Shown here in pieces: positions 11,491 through 25,321 of a stretch of 64,000 nt of DNA (the stretch's first letter is position 1; the number at the start of each line of letters is the position of its first letter). This stretch comes from Polytrichum commune (Eukaryota; Streptophyta; Polytrichopsida; Polytrichales; Polytrichaceae). The stretch is from the NCBI GenBank assembly GCA_950295325.1, contig OX485806.1, positions 39,988,001-40,052,000 of the forward strand. The letters run 5' to 3'. The position numbers were made by a program, and so were the translations under genes. The notes under the pieces are model-generated. The model saw only the letters and a list, made by a program, of their open reading frames with translations, did no database searches and was not told the origin of the DNA.

Positions 11491-13450
11491 CTTTAAACGT
11501 TTAGTAACATTTAGTGATTAAACGGTCATACCTATTATGTTTGACATTAGAATGGACAAATTGGATAGCCAATTCTCATATTTTATTAACACCCCCATGA
11601 GAAGACATTTTCCGGGGCCGTTGTTAGTATAAAGTATGTGGGTGTTATTTGGTTCATGTGTTCATGTGTTCATGTTCTCCAACTTGTATTGATTAGATTT
11701 ACACACAAAAAAAAACTTATGTTGCATTAGTAAATCTACAATGAAACATCATCAACAAAAATCAGATTGAAAATTAGACTTCCTATGATTTAGTTATGGC
11801 TATCGGAAGTGCATGTTTGTTGATTCTTTGACTGAAACCATAGGTCCTTCCAGTTGTGTACACTATTGAGTGTAGAGTAGTTGATAAAAATTTGAAGATG
11901 TAGTCCAATCTCTTTTACATATATATGTGTCTTTATGATGTTTGTTCTTTGCTCCACACCTAGTCTCACACCAATCCAATACATATGTCTTCTGATCAGG
12001 AAATGTAACTTATTTATGACCCATCTATACACTCAAACAGCTCAGAAGCCCCTCTTGGCTACTGCACTCCGCATGCACCAACAATAGTGAAACGGGCACA
12101 GTAGAATATAAAGTAGTCTATGGAGCATTGTTGATGATGATGCATTCATAGTCTTTTCGTGAAAGGCTTGACCCAATTGATTGGCCTCCACAGCAAGTCC
12201 CCCCACAAAGTAGCGAGCAAAAGAAAGCGCGGTGAGGGAGCCTTTTTGTCAGCTGGGGGGCACTTGGAATTGTTCATAATGACAAGGACCGTCCACAGCA
12301 TGTGGGCCGGTCGTACGTACTTAATAAGAAGCCTCCTCTCATCACACGTCCAACATGGAAGGAAGCCGCAAAGAAAAGCAACAACATCATCCATCACATA
12401 CTAACTTGCGCTTTTCCCCTCCACTTTACTCGCGATATTACCTTTCTTTTCCAGATTTGGAAGGCTGCTTCTCCATTCATCTCTGCACACAGCATTCTCT
12501 AACACAGAAGAGGAAGAAATGCACAAAGCTGAAATGCAATCTTGAGCTGCAGGTATATTGCAATTGCCACTACAGTAGTGAACAAAGACTTTTTACTTCG
12601 CACTAACTTAATAAGAAGCCTCCTCTCATCAGACCTCCAAGATGGAAGGAAGCTGCAAAGAAAAGCAACAGCATTCATCACTCACTAACTTCCTCTTTCC
12701 CCTCCACTTTACTCGCAATATTAACACTCCTTTCAGACTTTAATATCCACTTCTCTGTTCATCACGGCACATGACAGTTTCTCACACAGAAGGAAAAATG
12801 TACAAAGCTGAGATGTAATCTTAAGCTTCAGGTATAATGCAATTGCCACTACAACAGTCGATGAAAACCTTTTGGACTCTTCAAAGGTAGAGTAGATGAC
12901 AGCACTAGGGATAAATGATAAAGCACTAGACAACCCGCTTCTGGTGGTAGGATCTGATTAACATCCAGACTGGGCCTTTGAATATTTAAAAGCTAGAATC
13001 TGGAAATCTGGATTATATTTTTTTGGTTGTGGATCCAGAACCTTTTAGATACCAGATCGCTAACATGCTGATCTACACAATAATGTGAGCAGATTTACCA
13101 AGAAATTTTCAGTCTCTCTAGATCTCTCAGTAATACACAGTGAAGAATGCCAAAGACATGACTTTGCAATCTTCTAAGGATAAAACACTTGCATAAGGAA
13201 TTGTATAAGGAATTGCAAGTGTCAAGCAACAGGAAGATAATGCTATTGGCCAGTGATTTCTAAGGATAAAATACTTGCATAGATTGAAGATCCAAATCAT
13301 ATGAACGTTCACAGATTTGAAGTCACAGGATCACACCTCTGACTCCCACCAACCATGAAAGTGCTAACGTTTGACACTAATCTCTTAATATGGTCGAGTC
13401 AGTCATTCTCAGCCTAAGCAAGTATAAATGTCATTCCACTCATAGATTGG
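11491..13450. other. Gene-free stretch containing a tandem duplication
   Basis: Apart from the duplicated block at 12318-12885 (separate entry), I see only AT-rich DNA with no recognisable gene. The right end probably contains the 3' untranslated end of the RPS23 gene read on the minus strand. Confidence 0.4.
12318..12885 (+). repeat. Direct tandem duplication, ~285-bp unit
   Basis: Unit 1 (about 12318-12605) and unit 2 (about 12606-12885) both begin ACTTAATAAGAAGCCTCCTC. They share GGAAGGAAG, the block CCCCTCCACTTTACTCGC, and a tail around GCAATTGCCACTACA. Each unit contains a donor-like CAGGTAT(A/T) near its end. The copies are clearly diverged. There is no long reading frame; a non-coding leader exon is possible but unproven. 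Confidence 0.75.
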
Positions 13451-13599
13451 ATGTGAAGTATTAGAAAAAATAGAAAAAATCAATCCAAACAGGAGACATA
13501 AAGGGTAAATGGGAGAGTGCATAGCTTGGACTAGCAAGATATTTTACTGAAAAATCTTGTACACAACAACATGCATGTGCTACAATATGAAGTAGCTCT

Positions 13600-17496
<3,897 letters not shown>

Positions 17497-17725
17497 GGTG
17501 GCTGGCGGTGGCGGAGAGCAGGGGGGCTGCGGTGGTGCGCCTGCTGCAGCAGCTGCAAGGTGGGCGTCGCAAAAGAGAGAGCCTCTCCGAGAGCCTCTTC
17601 GGTTTTAGGGCTTCGCTCCCACATGCGTTCCTAACGTTCCCCTCAATGAGGACGCCTCGTTCTCCCCCTAGGGGATCTATTAGTAACCCAAATCAAAGAT
17701 GTATTATAAAATATGAGTGGAGACC
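17497..17725 (-). promoter_or_regulatory. RPS23 5' leader and proximal promoter
   Basis: Upstream of the start codon, read on the minus strand, lies a CT-rich tract with GGCTCTCTCTTTTGCGACG around 17565-17585, a plausible pyrimidine-type start region. An AGCCCTAAAACC element (telo-box-like) lies near 17605. An AT-rich TATTTTATAATAC lies near 17700-17715 and could serve as TATA element. The leader part is shared with the NDUFA6 leader at 38.7-38.83 kb. The exact transcription start is inferred. Confidence 0.5.
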
Positions 17726-17769
17726 TTATTGGAGTTGAATCTTGGTTCATGGTTTGTGACACCTACTAA

Positions 17770-18330
17770 GGGCCGGTTTACACCATGGACCATGAAGTCG
17801 GACCATGGAAGATGGTCTTTTTCCATGGTCCAATTTCTTTAAAAAATCAATTTACAAAGTCTTAGGACCCTTCACTAGGTGTAAACCAAATGTGGACCAA
17901 GAGGAATGACCATGCAGCAAAAAGTGAATATGTTTTGTATTTTAATATATGCCTAGAAAGGGTAGTTTTGAAAGAAAAAATATTTTTTTTACTTTATTTA
18001 AAAAAAATCAAAGTTTGACCATTCTTTTGTCTTCATCTTCTCTTCCCCCAAAAAAGTACGTTAAAATCTATTATAACATCATTTCTTTGTCATGGGCCCT
18101 TGCCATTTTCTACTAAAACGCATCTTTTGCCTCTCCCACCGCGAAACCCGTTGGACCATGCCAATGGATATGTAGGCCTTAACATATGTTTTTTGGGGAC
18201 CGAACTCCATTGTCACTCTGACATTTTTTCCTTGGTGTTAACCGAAGTGGTCTCAAAACACGTTCAACATCCAATCACATAATTTACAGGGCATTGGGAT
18301 GACTTCATGGTCCGTGATGTAAACAACCCC
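17770..18330. mobile_element. Tourist-like (PIF/Harbinger) MITE with TAA duplication
   Basis: The left end GGGCCGGTTTACACCATGGA matches the inverted right end GGGGTTGTTTACATCACGGA, and the match continues through ACCATGAAGTC. The element is flanked by TAA at 17767-17769 and 18331-18333. A TWA target duplication and GGG-starting ends are typical of Tourist/PIF-Harbinger elements. It encodes no transposase. Its left end is about 270 bp upstream of the RPS23 start codon, so it may influence that promoter. Confidence 0.75.
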
Positions 18331-18333
18331 TAA

Positions 18334-19066
18334 GGTAGGGCAAGAACGAATTATTGCATAAAAGTGTACCACTCCATCATGTATGCAACACGATAATTTC
18401 TAAACAGTATGTAGTTTGGAGGGTTTGTTTAGTTGATTTGACGCCTTAAGTAGTTATGAAGACCTTGAATTAGTCTAGTTGAAGTAATTTGAGGTAAATC
18501 AACCACAAAGTTCGTAGGATGTTGGGTTTTTATGTTGCATGGGTGACAATTACATTTATATGTGATACTCCCCTCTTGACCTAAGGGAGGCCCTATGATA
18601 AGTTTGTGGTTGATTCATCTCAATTTAAACTCGTTGAACTAATATGAAAGGGTCAAATGATAATAATTGGGTTTTACAATGTCTCCCATCATTTTTACCC
18701 TCCCGCTGGGTAGTTATCAAAAAACTTTACCCAATAGAAAGTTGGAAAGGACGAGGATGAAAAAGTTTGTTATTGTAACTATGCAGTTGGAATAGAGATC
18801 ATTATTATGTGTCTTCACCAAACCATCTAGAATATATTTTTCTTCATAAACCAACTAATATTTTGGGACAAATCGACATATGAGTGTGCAATATTGGTTA
18901 GATCCCTGCACCTAGCATGGCACACGGCTAATTAAATTTTGAAGTCCCATAAATGATCCTAGAAACGGTTTGCATCGTGTTTACTTCTTGAAGTTTGACA
19001 CACAAACCAAACAATATTGGTTGAAATTATGAGTTTCATAACTATGTGTGATAAATGCAATGTTCA
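18334..19066. other. Gene-free spacer between MITE and LINE
   Basis: AT-rich DNA with no recognised gene or repeat. The compositional change near 19067 marks the start of the GC-rich LINE 5' region. Confidence 0.45.
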
Positions 19067-20960
19067 AGGTGTTCACCTTTGGGGGAGGCCAAGGAGACGA
19101 TGAGAGTGGAGCTCTGAGCCTACGGAGGTGGAACAGAGGAGCTTCGACGATGTGAGTACTGAGCAAGTTGTAGCAGACGCAAAGGGTGATTCCGGTCCGT
19201 CTATGTCACAACAGATTGTTTGCCTCACGCGGTCCCAGGCTTGCAAAGTTTGGTAGGAAGTGCGGCATAGTAACTGGAGCGAGCTTGCAAAGTCCGCAAG
19301 TTTGTGGATCTGGCTTACCTTGGTGCCCAGTAAGGAGATCGGAAGATCTACTGCAAAGGGGAGGATAAGGGAGTGTTGCGCAAGGGGGAGCTCCAATGAC
19401 GCATCCACGCATCCACGGATCGACAGCGCCGCCCGACGTACTTGGTGATCTGGAGTGGGAGTCACCGAAGCCCTCCCCAGCGACCTACGGCGAACTGAGG
19501 AGATCTTACGCCGAACACCGAAGCACTGGACGCGCCGGTCGGCTCGGAAACACGGCATACTGCGGTGTTCTGGAAGGCTGACCGAGACAAAGATCCGCTC
19601 TGGAGAACCCCCAAGCGCATCACCAAAGCCTACCCTTGAGCAACGAACTTAGGACGCCCCCAGATCGGAGAAATTCTAGGCCTGTGGAACTCACTCAAAC
19701 GAGGCACTCACAACATGATTTTTTGTGGGTACAGCCAGCTTTGATTCGTGCTTTGTATCCATGCTTGCTTAAGTGATGTATTGTCTGTTAACGTAGACGT
19801 AGTCGCATAAGTAACCACAGATCCGCACCAAAGAGTCACACAGGAACTCAGAAATCCAAGAAGGGAGGCTGCTCGTCGGAAGAGAGACTACCTGTCGCCG
19901 ACTAGTGGGAATCGAGAGAGCCAAGGATCGGCAGCCCGGATGCTGGTTGACCCAACGTACCTCCATTCCCCCACATCGTAACAAGGTTTGTTTGCCCCAC
20001 AAAGGCAGATTCGGGTGACTTGTGTGGGCGCCGCAGTTCAACAGCTTCAACTGGACAGCATCGCCGGATGGAGTGTAGGTCCTGCAGCTAGATCTCCACC
20101 AACGCCCCTCCCCAGACTTCTGCGGAGTACTTCGTGGACCGAGATCAGCGAGGAACTACGTCCACCAGCCAGCTAGAAGGATCTCACCCTGCGATTGCCA
20201 AGGCGACTTCACCGAAGCCTCGTCCCCAGCAATCAAAGGGAAGATAGGTGAGCGGCATCGAAGCAAGGTGAAACTTCGGAGATCCGCAAAGCTTCAAAGC
20301 CGACAAGTTGCCCTGCACCGCCCTACGAATCACATCAAACTCTTGACCGACAGACCTGCGCACCGAACTCAAGGTATCAATCCCGACAGGAGCACCTAGG
20401 CCCGTAAAAGCTCGCTCAGAATCGACACACCCACAAAATTATTTGAGGGTACAGTCAATTTGATTTGTGCTTTGTTCTTCTATTTGCTTGTGTTGCACCT
20501 GCTTGTTCAATAGACGTAGCCACAGAGGCAGATACAGTTCTGCACCGAGGCACTTTACAGGGATCCACACCTCCGAGAGCTTCACCGAACGGAGGCTCCA
20601 GCCGTATTTCGCTGCTCCGACACACCGACCTTGCACTGCCGCTGCCCTTTAGTAATCTATGTTGTTCTAGGATTAGGCACAGTCACCTAGGGTGAGTCTA
20701 TACCGATTGTAAGTAATCCAGGAAGAGGCAAGTTGCTAGGTAGTATTAGTAGTGCTTGATAGTAAGGCTGCTTAACTAGAACAAACCTTAGTCCCGAATC
20801 TGAGAAGGAGCTGGGGGACTTGTCTTGCTGGTGAGCAAAGACACCGGTTTGGAAAGGGGAGGCAGCACACTGTCACACACAACGAGCCTACCAAGCCCAC
20901 CGCACCACCGTAGTTACTAAGGGGCAGAAGCTCCTCCAACTCCACACCGCCACCGAACAC
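19067..20960 (+). repeat. LINE 5' region built of tandem ~720-bp monomers
   Basis: A block beginning ACAGCCAGCTTTGATTCGTG at about 19730 recurs as ACAGTCAATTTGATTTGTG at about 20450, giving a unit near 720 bp. The part before 19730 aligns with the later part of the unit, for example AACAGATTGTTTGCCTCAC versus AACAAGGTTTGTTTGCCCCAC, so it is a truncated first monomer. The region is GC- and CpG-rich, unlike the rest of the element. Tandem promoter monomers are known in mouse L1; a promoter role here is inferred. Confidence 0.7.
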
Positions 20961-21296
20961 ATGCAATTGACTCTCCGCACCAAAACACATTATAGAATAG
21001 AGGCCACAACAACGACACCCGACCACAACATCACAGGTAAGCCTTCTCACTCATACCATCAATTTGTGCTCCGCATTCTAAAAACCATTCTAACTATTTG
21101 CCTTCAATATAATAAGTTAGTACAAAAGTCCACAAACCTCTTTATAACAATGCATATAATGTCTTTAAAATATAATCATACACACATAAGCTTTAATCTC
21201 CTCCAGAAAGCCCGATTGCATGCGCAAAAAGGAGGAGGAGATGTAAGCATTACCTTAAAAACTCACCAACACTTTAGCAAATACCATGTGCAACAG

Positions 21297-22841
21297 ATGG
21301 CAAGTAGAGGCAAGGCCGTGCATGACGCCGTCATGCGGAGCCCCACCGACATCCTTATGGAAGACACGGATGACACAATGGTCTTAGAGGCTAACCCAAC
21401 AAAGAGGACACAAGAAGCAAAGAAGGGGAGCAGTTCAAGCAAACGGAAAAAGAACTCTGAAATTGCAACAGGACTAAAGGATACACCCAAGGAATTTTGG
21501 CTAGGGATTGTAGCCGTGGAGAAGCTTGCTATCGATGAAGGGGTGAGAGCCAAAGACTGCAAACCATCTATGAAAAAAGAAGACCTCATTGGAATGGGCA
21601 TATCGGAATTGGAAGCAGAGGAGATGAGTCAAACAAACAAGATTGCATTCCCACATGTAAGGCAACTCCTCTACCCACTAGAGAGGCCGGATGGTAAAGG
21701 TGGGCAGCATTACAACCTAACCCAATTACCTATTGAAACGGAGGTTGACCCAGGCACGGGACTCTCCTTGGACTATCATGTAGCTATCTACTTTGACAAA
21801 CCCGCAACAGATTATGCACACAATGAGATACTTACCATGGTAACAGCAAGGCTATCTCACATGAAAATTGAATTGGGGATAGGACTAGCGGAACCCATAT
21901 ATATCCCATGCAAGGAAAAGGAGAGAAACAACAAAATAAAATTTTGGACAGGGACCATTAAGATCCATCTTAAGCACCCCAAGGTAGATGGCATTGGAAT
22001 GCTCAAGGGGCTACGCCCCTACATCATGACACTTGACAAAACCCCCACCTTAGGCAAGGTTTGCAAATGCTATGATGCAATAGCTCGAAACACTCTCCTC
22101 TCTACAAAAATTGAAAATCCTAAACTCCACCTCATATCTGCAAGTGAACTCCAGAGGGATGTGCTCATTGAAAGTTTCAGGAGAGGTTATGAGTATGAAA
22201 TAGCTAGTGTACAGAAGGTCAAGGAAGAAACATGGGGTTGGCTCATATCAACCACACCTACCCAGGCAAACCGGATCATTCAGTACCTAGTCCCATACAA
22301 ACAGGAACTTATGCATGTAATAACACCGCAAGCAGCCAAAGCAGAGAGAAGGAGTCGCGGTGAAGGACTTACGGAGGAGGAAATCAAAAAGAAAAATGCC
22401 ACAATGTTATGTCTTTACGGTCTTCACAAAATGAAGAAGGTTGAAGATACAAAAGAATCCATAAAAGCAGTATTAGGAGGATTGAATGTGGCATCCTTTT
22501 ATTTCCCGGGGCAAGTAGGAGATTTACACAAAGGAACGGCCAATGTGCAATGCCTTAACGCCATTGTCTATAGACAATGGGTAGGCAAGACAGTTGAAAT
22601 TTTTGGGAAGCATGTAAACTTTGCCCCGCACCCAAAAAGTTTACAAGGCGCAATACCACCCACCAAGGAGGAGCAAGAGAAACTAGGTTTCTGTGACATA
22701 TCCACGGCAATAGTAGACACACTTGAAGCAACTAGGAATGCACCTCAGACCAAAGGAAAACACAACATGGTTACACACGAGGATTTAGACGCACTAGTGG
22801 AAACCGCTCTGGATAAAAAGACACGGACAACTCAAAATTGA
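21297..22841 (+). CDS. LINE ORF1 protein, RNA-binding type (putative)
   Basis: The frame is open from 20961, but I start at the ATG at 21297 (MASRGKAVHDAV), because the preceding ~112 codons look like leader sequence and an AG splice-acceptor-like site sits directly before this ATG. That gives 514 residues. Near the N-terminus is a basic KKGSSSSKRKK stretch, a likely nuclear or RNA-binding signal. Two later regions show alternating strand/helix patterns like RRM folds, the clearest from 'TMLCLYGLHKMKK' to 'VNFAPHPKS'. The role inferred from position is that of ORF1p, binding LINE RNA into an RNP. Base composition is normal, unlike the G-poor ORF2. The C-terminus is probably cut by a frameshift. 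Confidence 0.7.
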   Translation: MASRGKAVHDAVMRSPTDILMEDTDDTMVLEANPTKRTQEAKKGSSSSKRKKNSEIATGLKDTPKEFWLGIVAVEKLAIDEGVRAKDCKPSMKKEDLIGMGISELEAEEMSQTNKIAFPHVRQLLYPLERPDGKGGQHYNLTQLPIETEVDPGTGLSLDYHVAIYFDKPATDYAHNEILTMVTARLSHMKIELGIGLAEPIYIPCKEKERNNKIKFWTGTIKIHLKHPKVDGIGMLKGLRPYIMTLDKTPTLGKVCKCYDAIARNTLLSTKIENPKLHLISASELQRDVLIESFRRGYEYEIASVQKVKEETWGWLISTTPTQANRIIQYLVPYKQELMHVITPQAAKAERRSRGEGLTEEEIKKKNATMLCLYGLHKMKKVEDTKESIKAVLGGLNVASFYFPGQVGDLHKGTANVQCLNAIVYRQWVGKTVEIFGKHVNFAPHPKSLQGAIPPTKEEQEKLGFCDISTAIVDTLEATRNAPQTKGKHNMVTHEDLDALVETALDKKTRTTQN

Positions 22842-23050
22842 GCTCAAAACAGAGCTTACAACAGAGATACACAAAGAACTGGGAGAATTCAAGAAAGAGG
22901 TATCCTTGGAAGCAGACATTCGGGAAGAGAGAATCACAAGAAACCTAACCTCACATGTCAAACTCTAGCTAGCGGAAATTCGGAAACAACTGGCACTAAC
23001 ATCCCAAGCAGTCGACATGACAACAAAAGCATTGGACTCTATCCTAACCC
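22842..23050 (+). pseudogene. Frameshifted C-terminal coiled-coil tail of ORF1
   Basis: One frame over from the ORF1 stop, a frame starts with LKIELKTELTTEIHKEL and continues with heptad-spaced hydrophobics and many E/K/R residues. It is broken by one TAG at about 22966 and ends at a TAA near 23053. A coiled coil suits oligomerisation of ORF1 proteins. A one-base indel around the A-run near 22815 would explain the shift. This is inference from frame continuity and heptad pattern. Confidence 0.5.
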
Positions 23051-24955
23051 CATAACAACCACAACTGGAAAACTAGTTGGGAAAAACAACCACATAGCCA
23101 AAAAACAAAAAATGTGTATCCAAACACAAAAAACAAAAAACAAAATCATCATCAAAGGAAACATCCCAAAAGCATTAAGCAATGCTAACAATGCTAACAC
23201 AAATAAACCAAATAAAACCAAAGCATTTATAAATGCTTACACTCAAACAAAGGAAGAAAAAAAAACTATTGAAAAAAATGAAGAAGAAAAAGAAAACAAA
23301 AGACAAAAACATCAAAAACAAAATACACATACAAATAATACCAACATTGGCCAACAAAAAATAATAATAAACATAATTATACAAACTTACCCAAAAATAT
23401 CCAAAATCAAACCAACACAAACACACACCAAAAAATTACTACCATATGAATACAAAACACCAAACATCAACAACCAAAATACAAACACAACTAAAACAAT
23501 AAGGTACACAAAAAAAAAAAACAACAACAACACCAATCAATTTCTATCTATTTACCACACTAAAAAGAGGGAGGCCCACTGGCCACACCCTAAAACCAAA
23601 AAAACATAAACATAACAAAAATATACCCAAACACCAACTAATAATATTACCCAAACAAAAAGTAACTGAATTAAAACAAAAAACAAAAAATATCAATCTA
23701 AACTATATATATACCCAAAAATACTACGTAAAACAAAACACATAAAAACCAAAACAATGAAACACACAAACCAACATAACAAAACACTTAAAATACCGCC
23801 AAAAAACATCAATCCCACTAAACTATTAACATGCACAATCCTAAAACGAGCTCGGCCTACCGGCCTCGCCCAAACTACAAAAGTAACACACAATCACTAC
23901 ACAATCAAAGTAAATCAATCCCCAAACATACCAAAAAGTAATCAAACACATTCACAAATAACACATCATAATACACACAAAACCAAAAAAACAAACCTTC
24001 CCAAAATAACAAAATCAACATTACATACAAAAAAAATGCAAAATGACAACTACGACACACCAAAACACACACCCAAAAATGATGGAAAAAAAACAACAAA
24101 TAAAATGGACTCGGCCTACCGGCCTCGCCCAAAACCAAACAAACAAATCAAAAACAGCAAATACACAAAATAAGAGCTCAAATAAAGCAACACATGTACA
24201 AACTTATAACAAGAAAATAATAAACCATCACCACATAACAAATATACTTACAACACCTAACTTGACCTCAACCAATAAAACAAAACAAACAAATAAACAC
24301 AAAAGGACACACACCCCACCTAACTATAACAAACACCAAACAAAGCTACATAAAAACAAAAAAAACATAAGAAAAACAAAAGATAACACAAAATATAATC
24401 AAGAAATAACAACTCATAACACAACCACACAAACAACACACAAAAATAACACAAAAATCCTAACAATAAAAACCCAAAAACCCAAAAAACCCCAAGGAAC
24501 GGAAAAATACAAATACCCCCTTAAAACTCTATATAAAAAATCAAAACCTTACAAGACACAAGGTACCAAACAACTAACCAATACACCTAGCCCAAGCTAC
24601 ACTATCTTAATAAAACACACAGAAAAACAAACAACCCATAATACTACCACACTCGATACAAACAATACACAAAAACAACAAAACACAAAAAAAGATACCA
24701 ATGAAAATAACCTAAAACGGGCTCGGCCTACCGGCCTCGCCCAAAACCAAAGAAACAAAATAAGACAAGGAAGCCAACACAAAACCGCACATAACAAACA
24801 AACACAAAAAAGAACCATCAAACACATAAACCACATAAACCACATAACCCACCTAGACCACCAATTAAATACCAAGAATAAAAAACAATGGTATATAACC
24901 TATGAAGAACGCTCAAACACTCTCAATATCCACACATCCTCCCTACACTTTCTAA
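23051..24955 (+). other. A/C-rich, G-poor LINE spacer with four conserved GC-rich islands
   Basis: Composition changes abruptly near 23050: the plus strand becomes almost G-free with runs of A and C. Long frames here (for example 23112-23609 and 24043-25143) translate to N/T/K/Q-rich low complexity and are probably by-products of composition. Four islands, at about 23847-23880, 24106-24140, 24714-24750 and (just beyond) 25061-25096, share CTCGGCCTACCGGCCTCG followed by (C/T)CCAAA. In frame they read RPTGLAQ or RPTGLVQ. Confidence 0.65.
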
Positions 24956-25321
24956 TACCACTTAGCAAAGACACCGAAACCAACCTGGGACCCATGCTCA
25001 AACTCTTCCAAACATACAAAACGAAAAAAAACACAACATATAAACCACAAAAACCACCTAAAACGGACTCGGCCTACCGGCCTCGTCCAAAACCAAAAAA
25101 ACAAAATAAGACAAAGAATTCTACACAAAACCACACCTATTAAACAAACACAAAAAATAACCATTAAACACCCAAGACACATAACAAAACAAGCCCATAA
25201 AACAATAAACAATAATAAGAGACAAAGACATAAAGAACGACCAAACCCCCTCATTATCCAAGCATTCTCCTTACACTTCTTAATATTACTTAGTGGAGAC
25301 ATTGAAACCAACCCGGGACCC
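24714..25321 (+). repeat. Tandem duplication of an RPTGLAQ-to-2A leader module
   Basis: Two ~330-350-bp modules each run from a (L)KRxRPTGL(A/V)Q motif, through NKIRQ and a K/T/H-rich stretch, to a 2A-like motif followed at once by ATG. Module 1 ends PLSKDTETNLGP (24958-24993), a degenerate form. Module 2 ends LLSGDIETNPGP (25286-25321), which fits the D(V/I)ExNPGP 2A consensus. The modules are in different frames today because of indels between them. Confidence 0.75.

Noticed and set aside
19073-19558. 161-codon minus-strand frame in the GC-rich LINE 5' region
   Set aside because: It lies in tandem non-coding monomers, is not preserved in the other monomers, and shows no known domain.
23112-23609. 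165-codon open frame
   Set aside because: It translates to N/T/K low complexity produced by the A/C-rich, nearly G-free composition; no domain and no conserved start.
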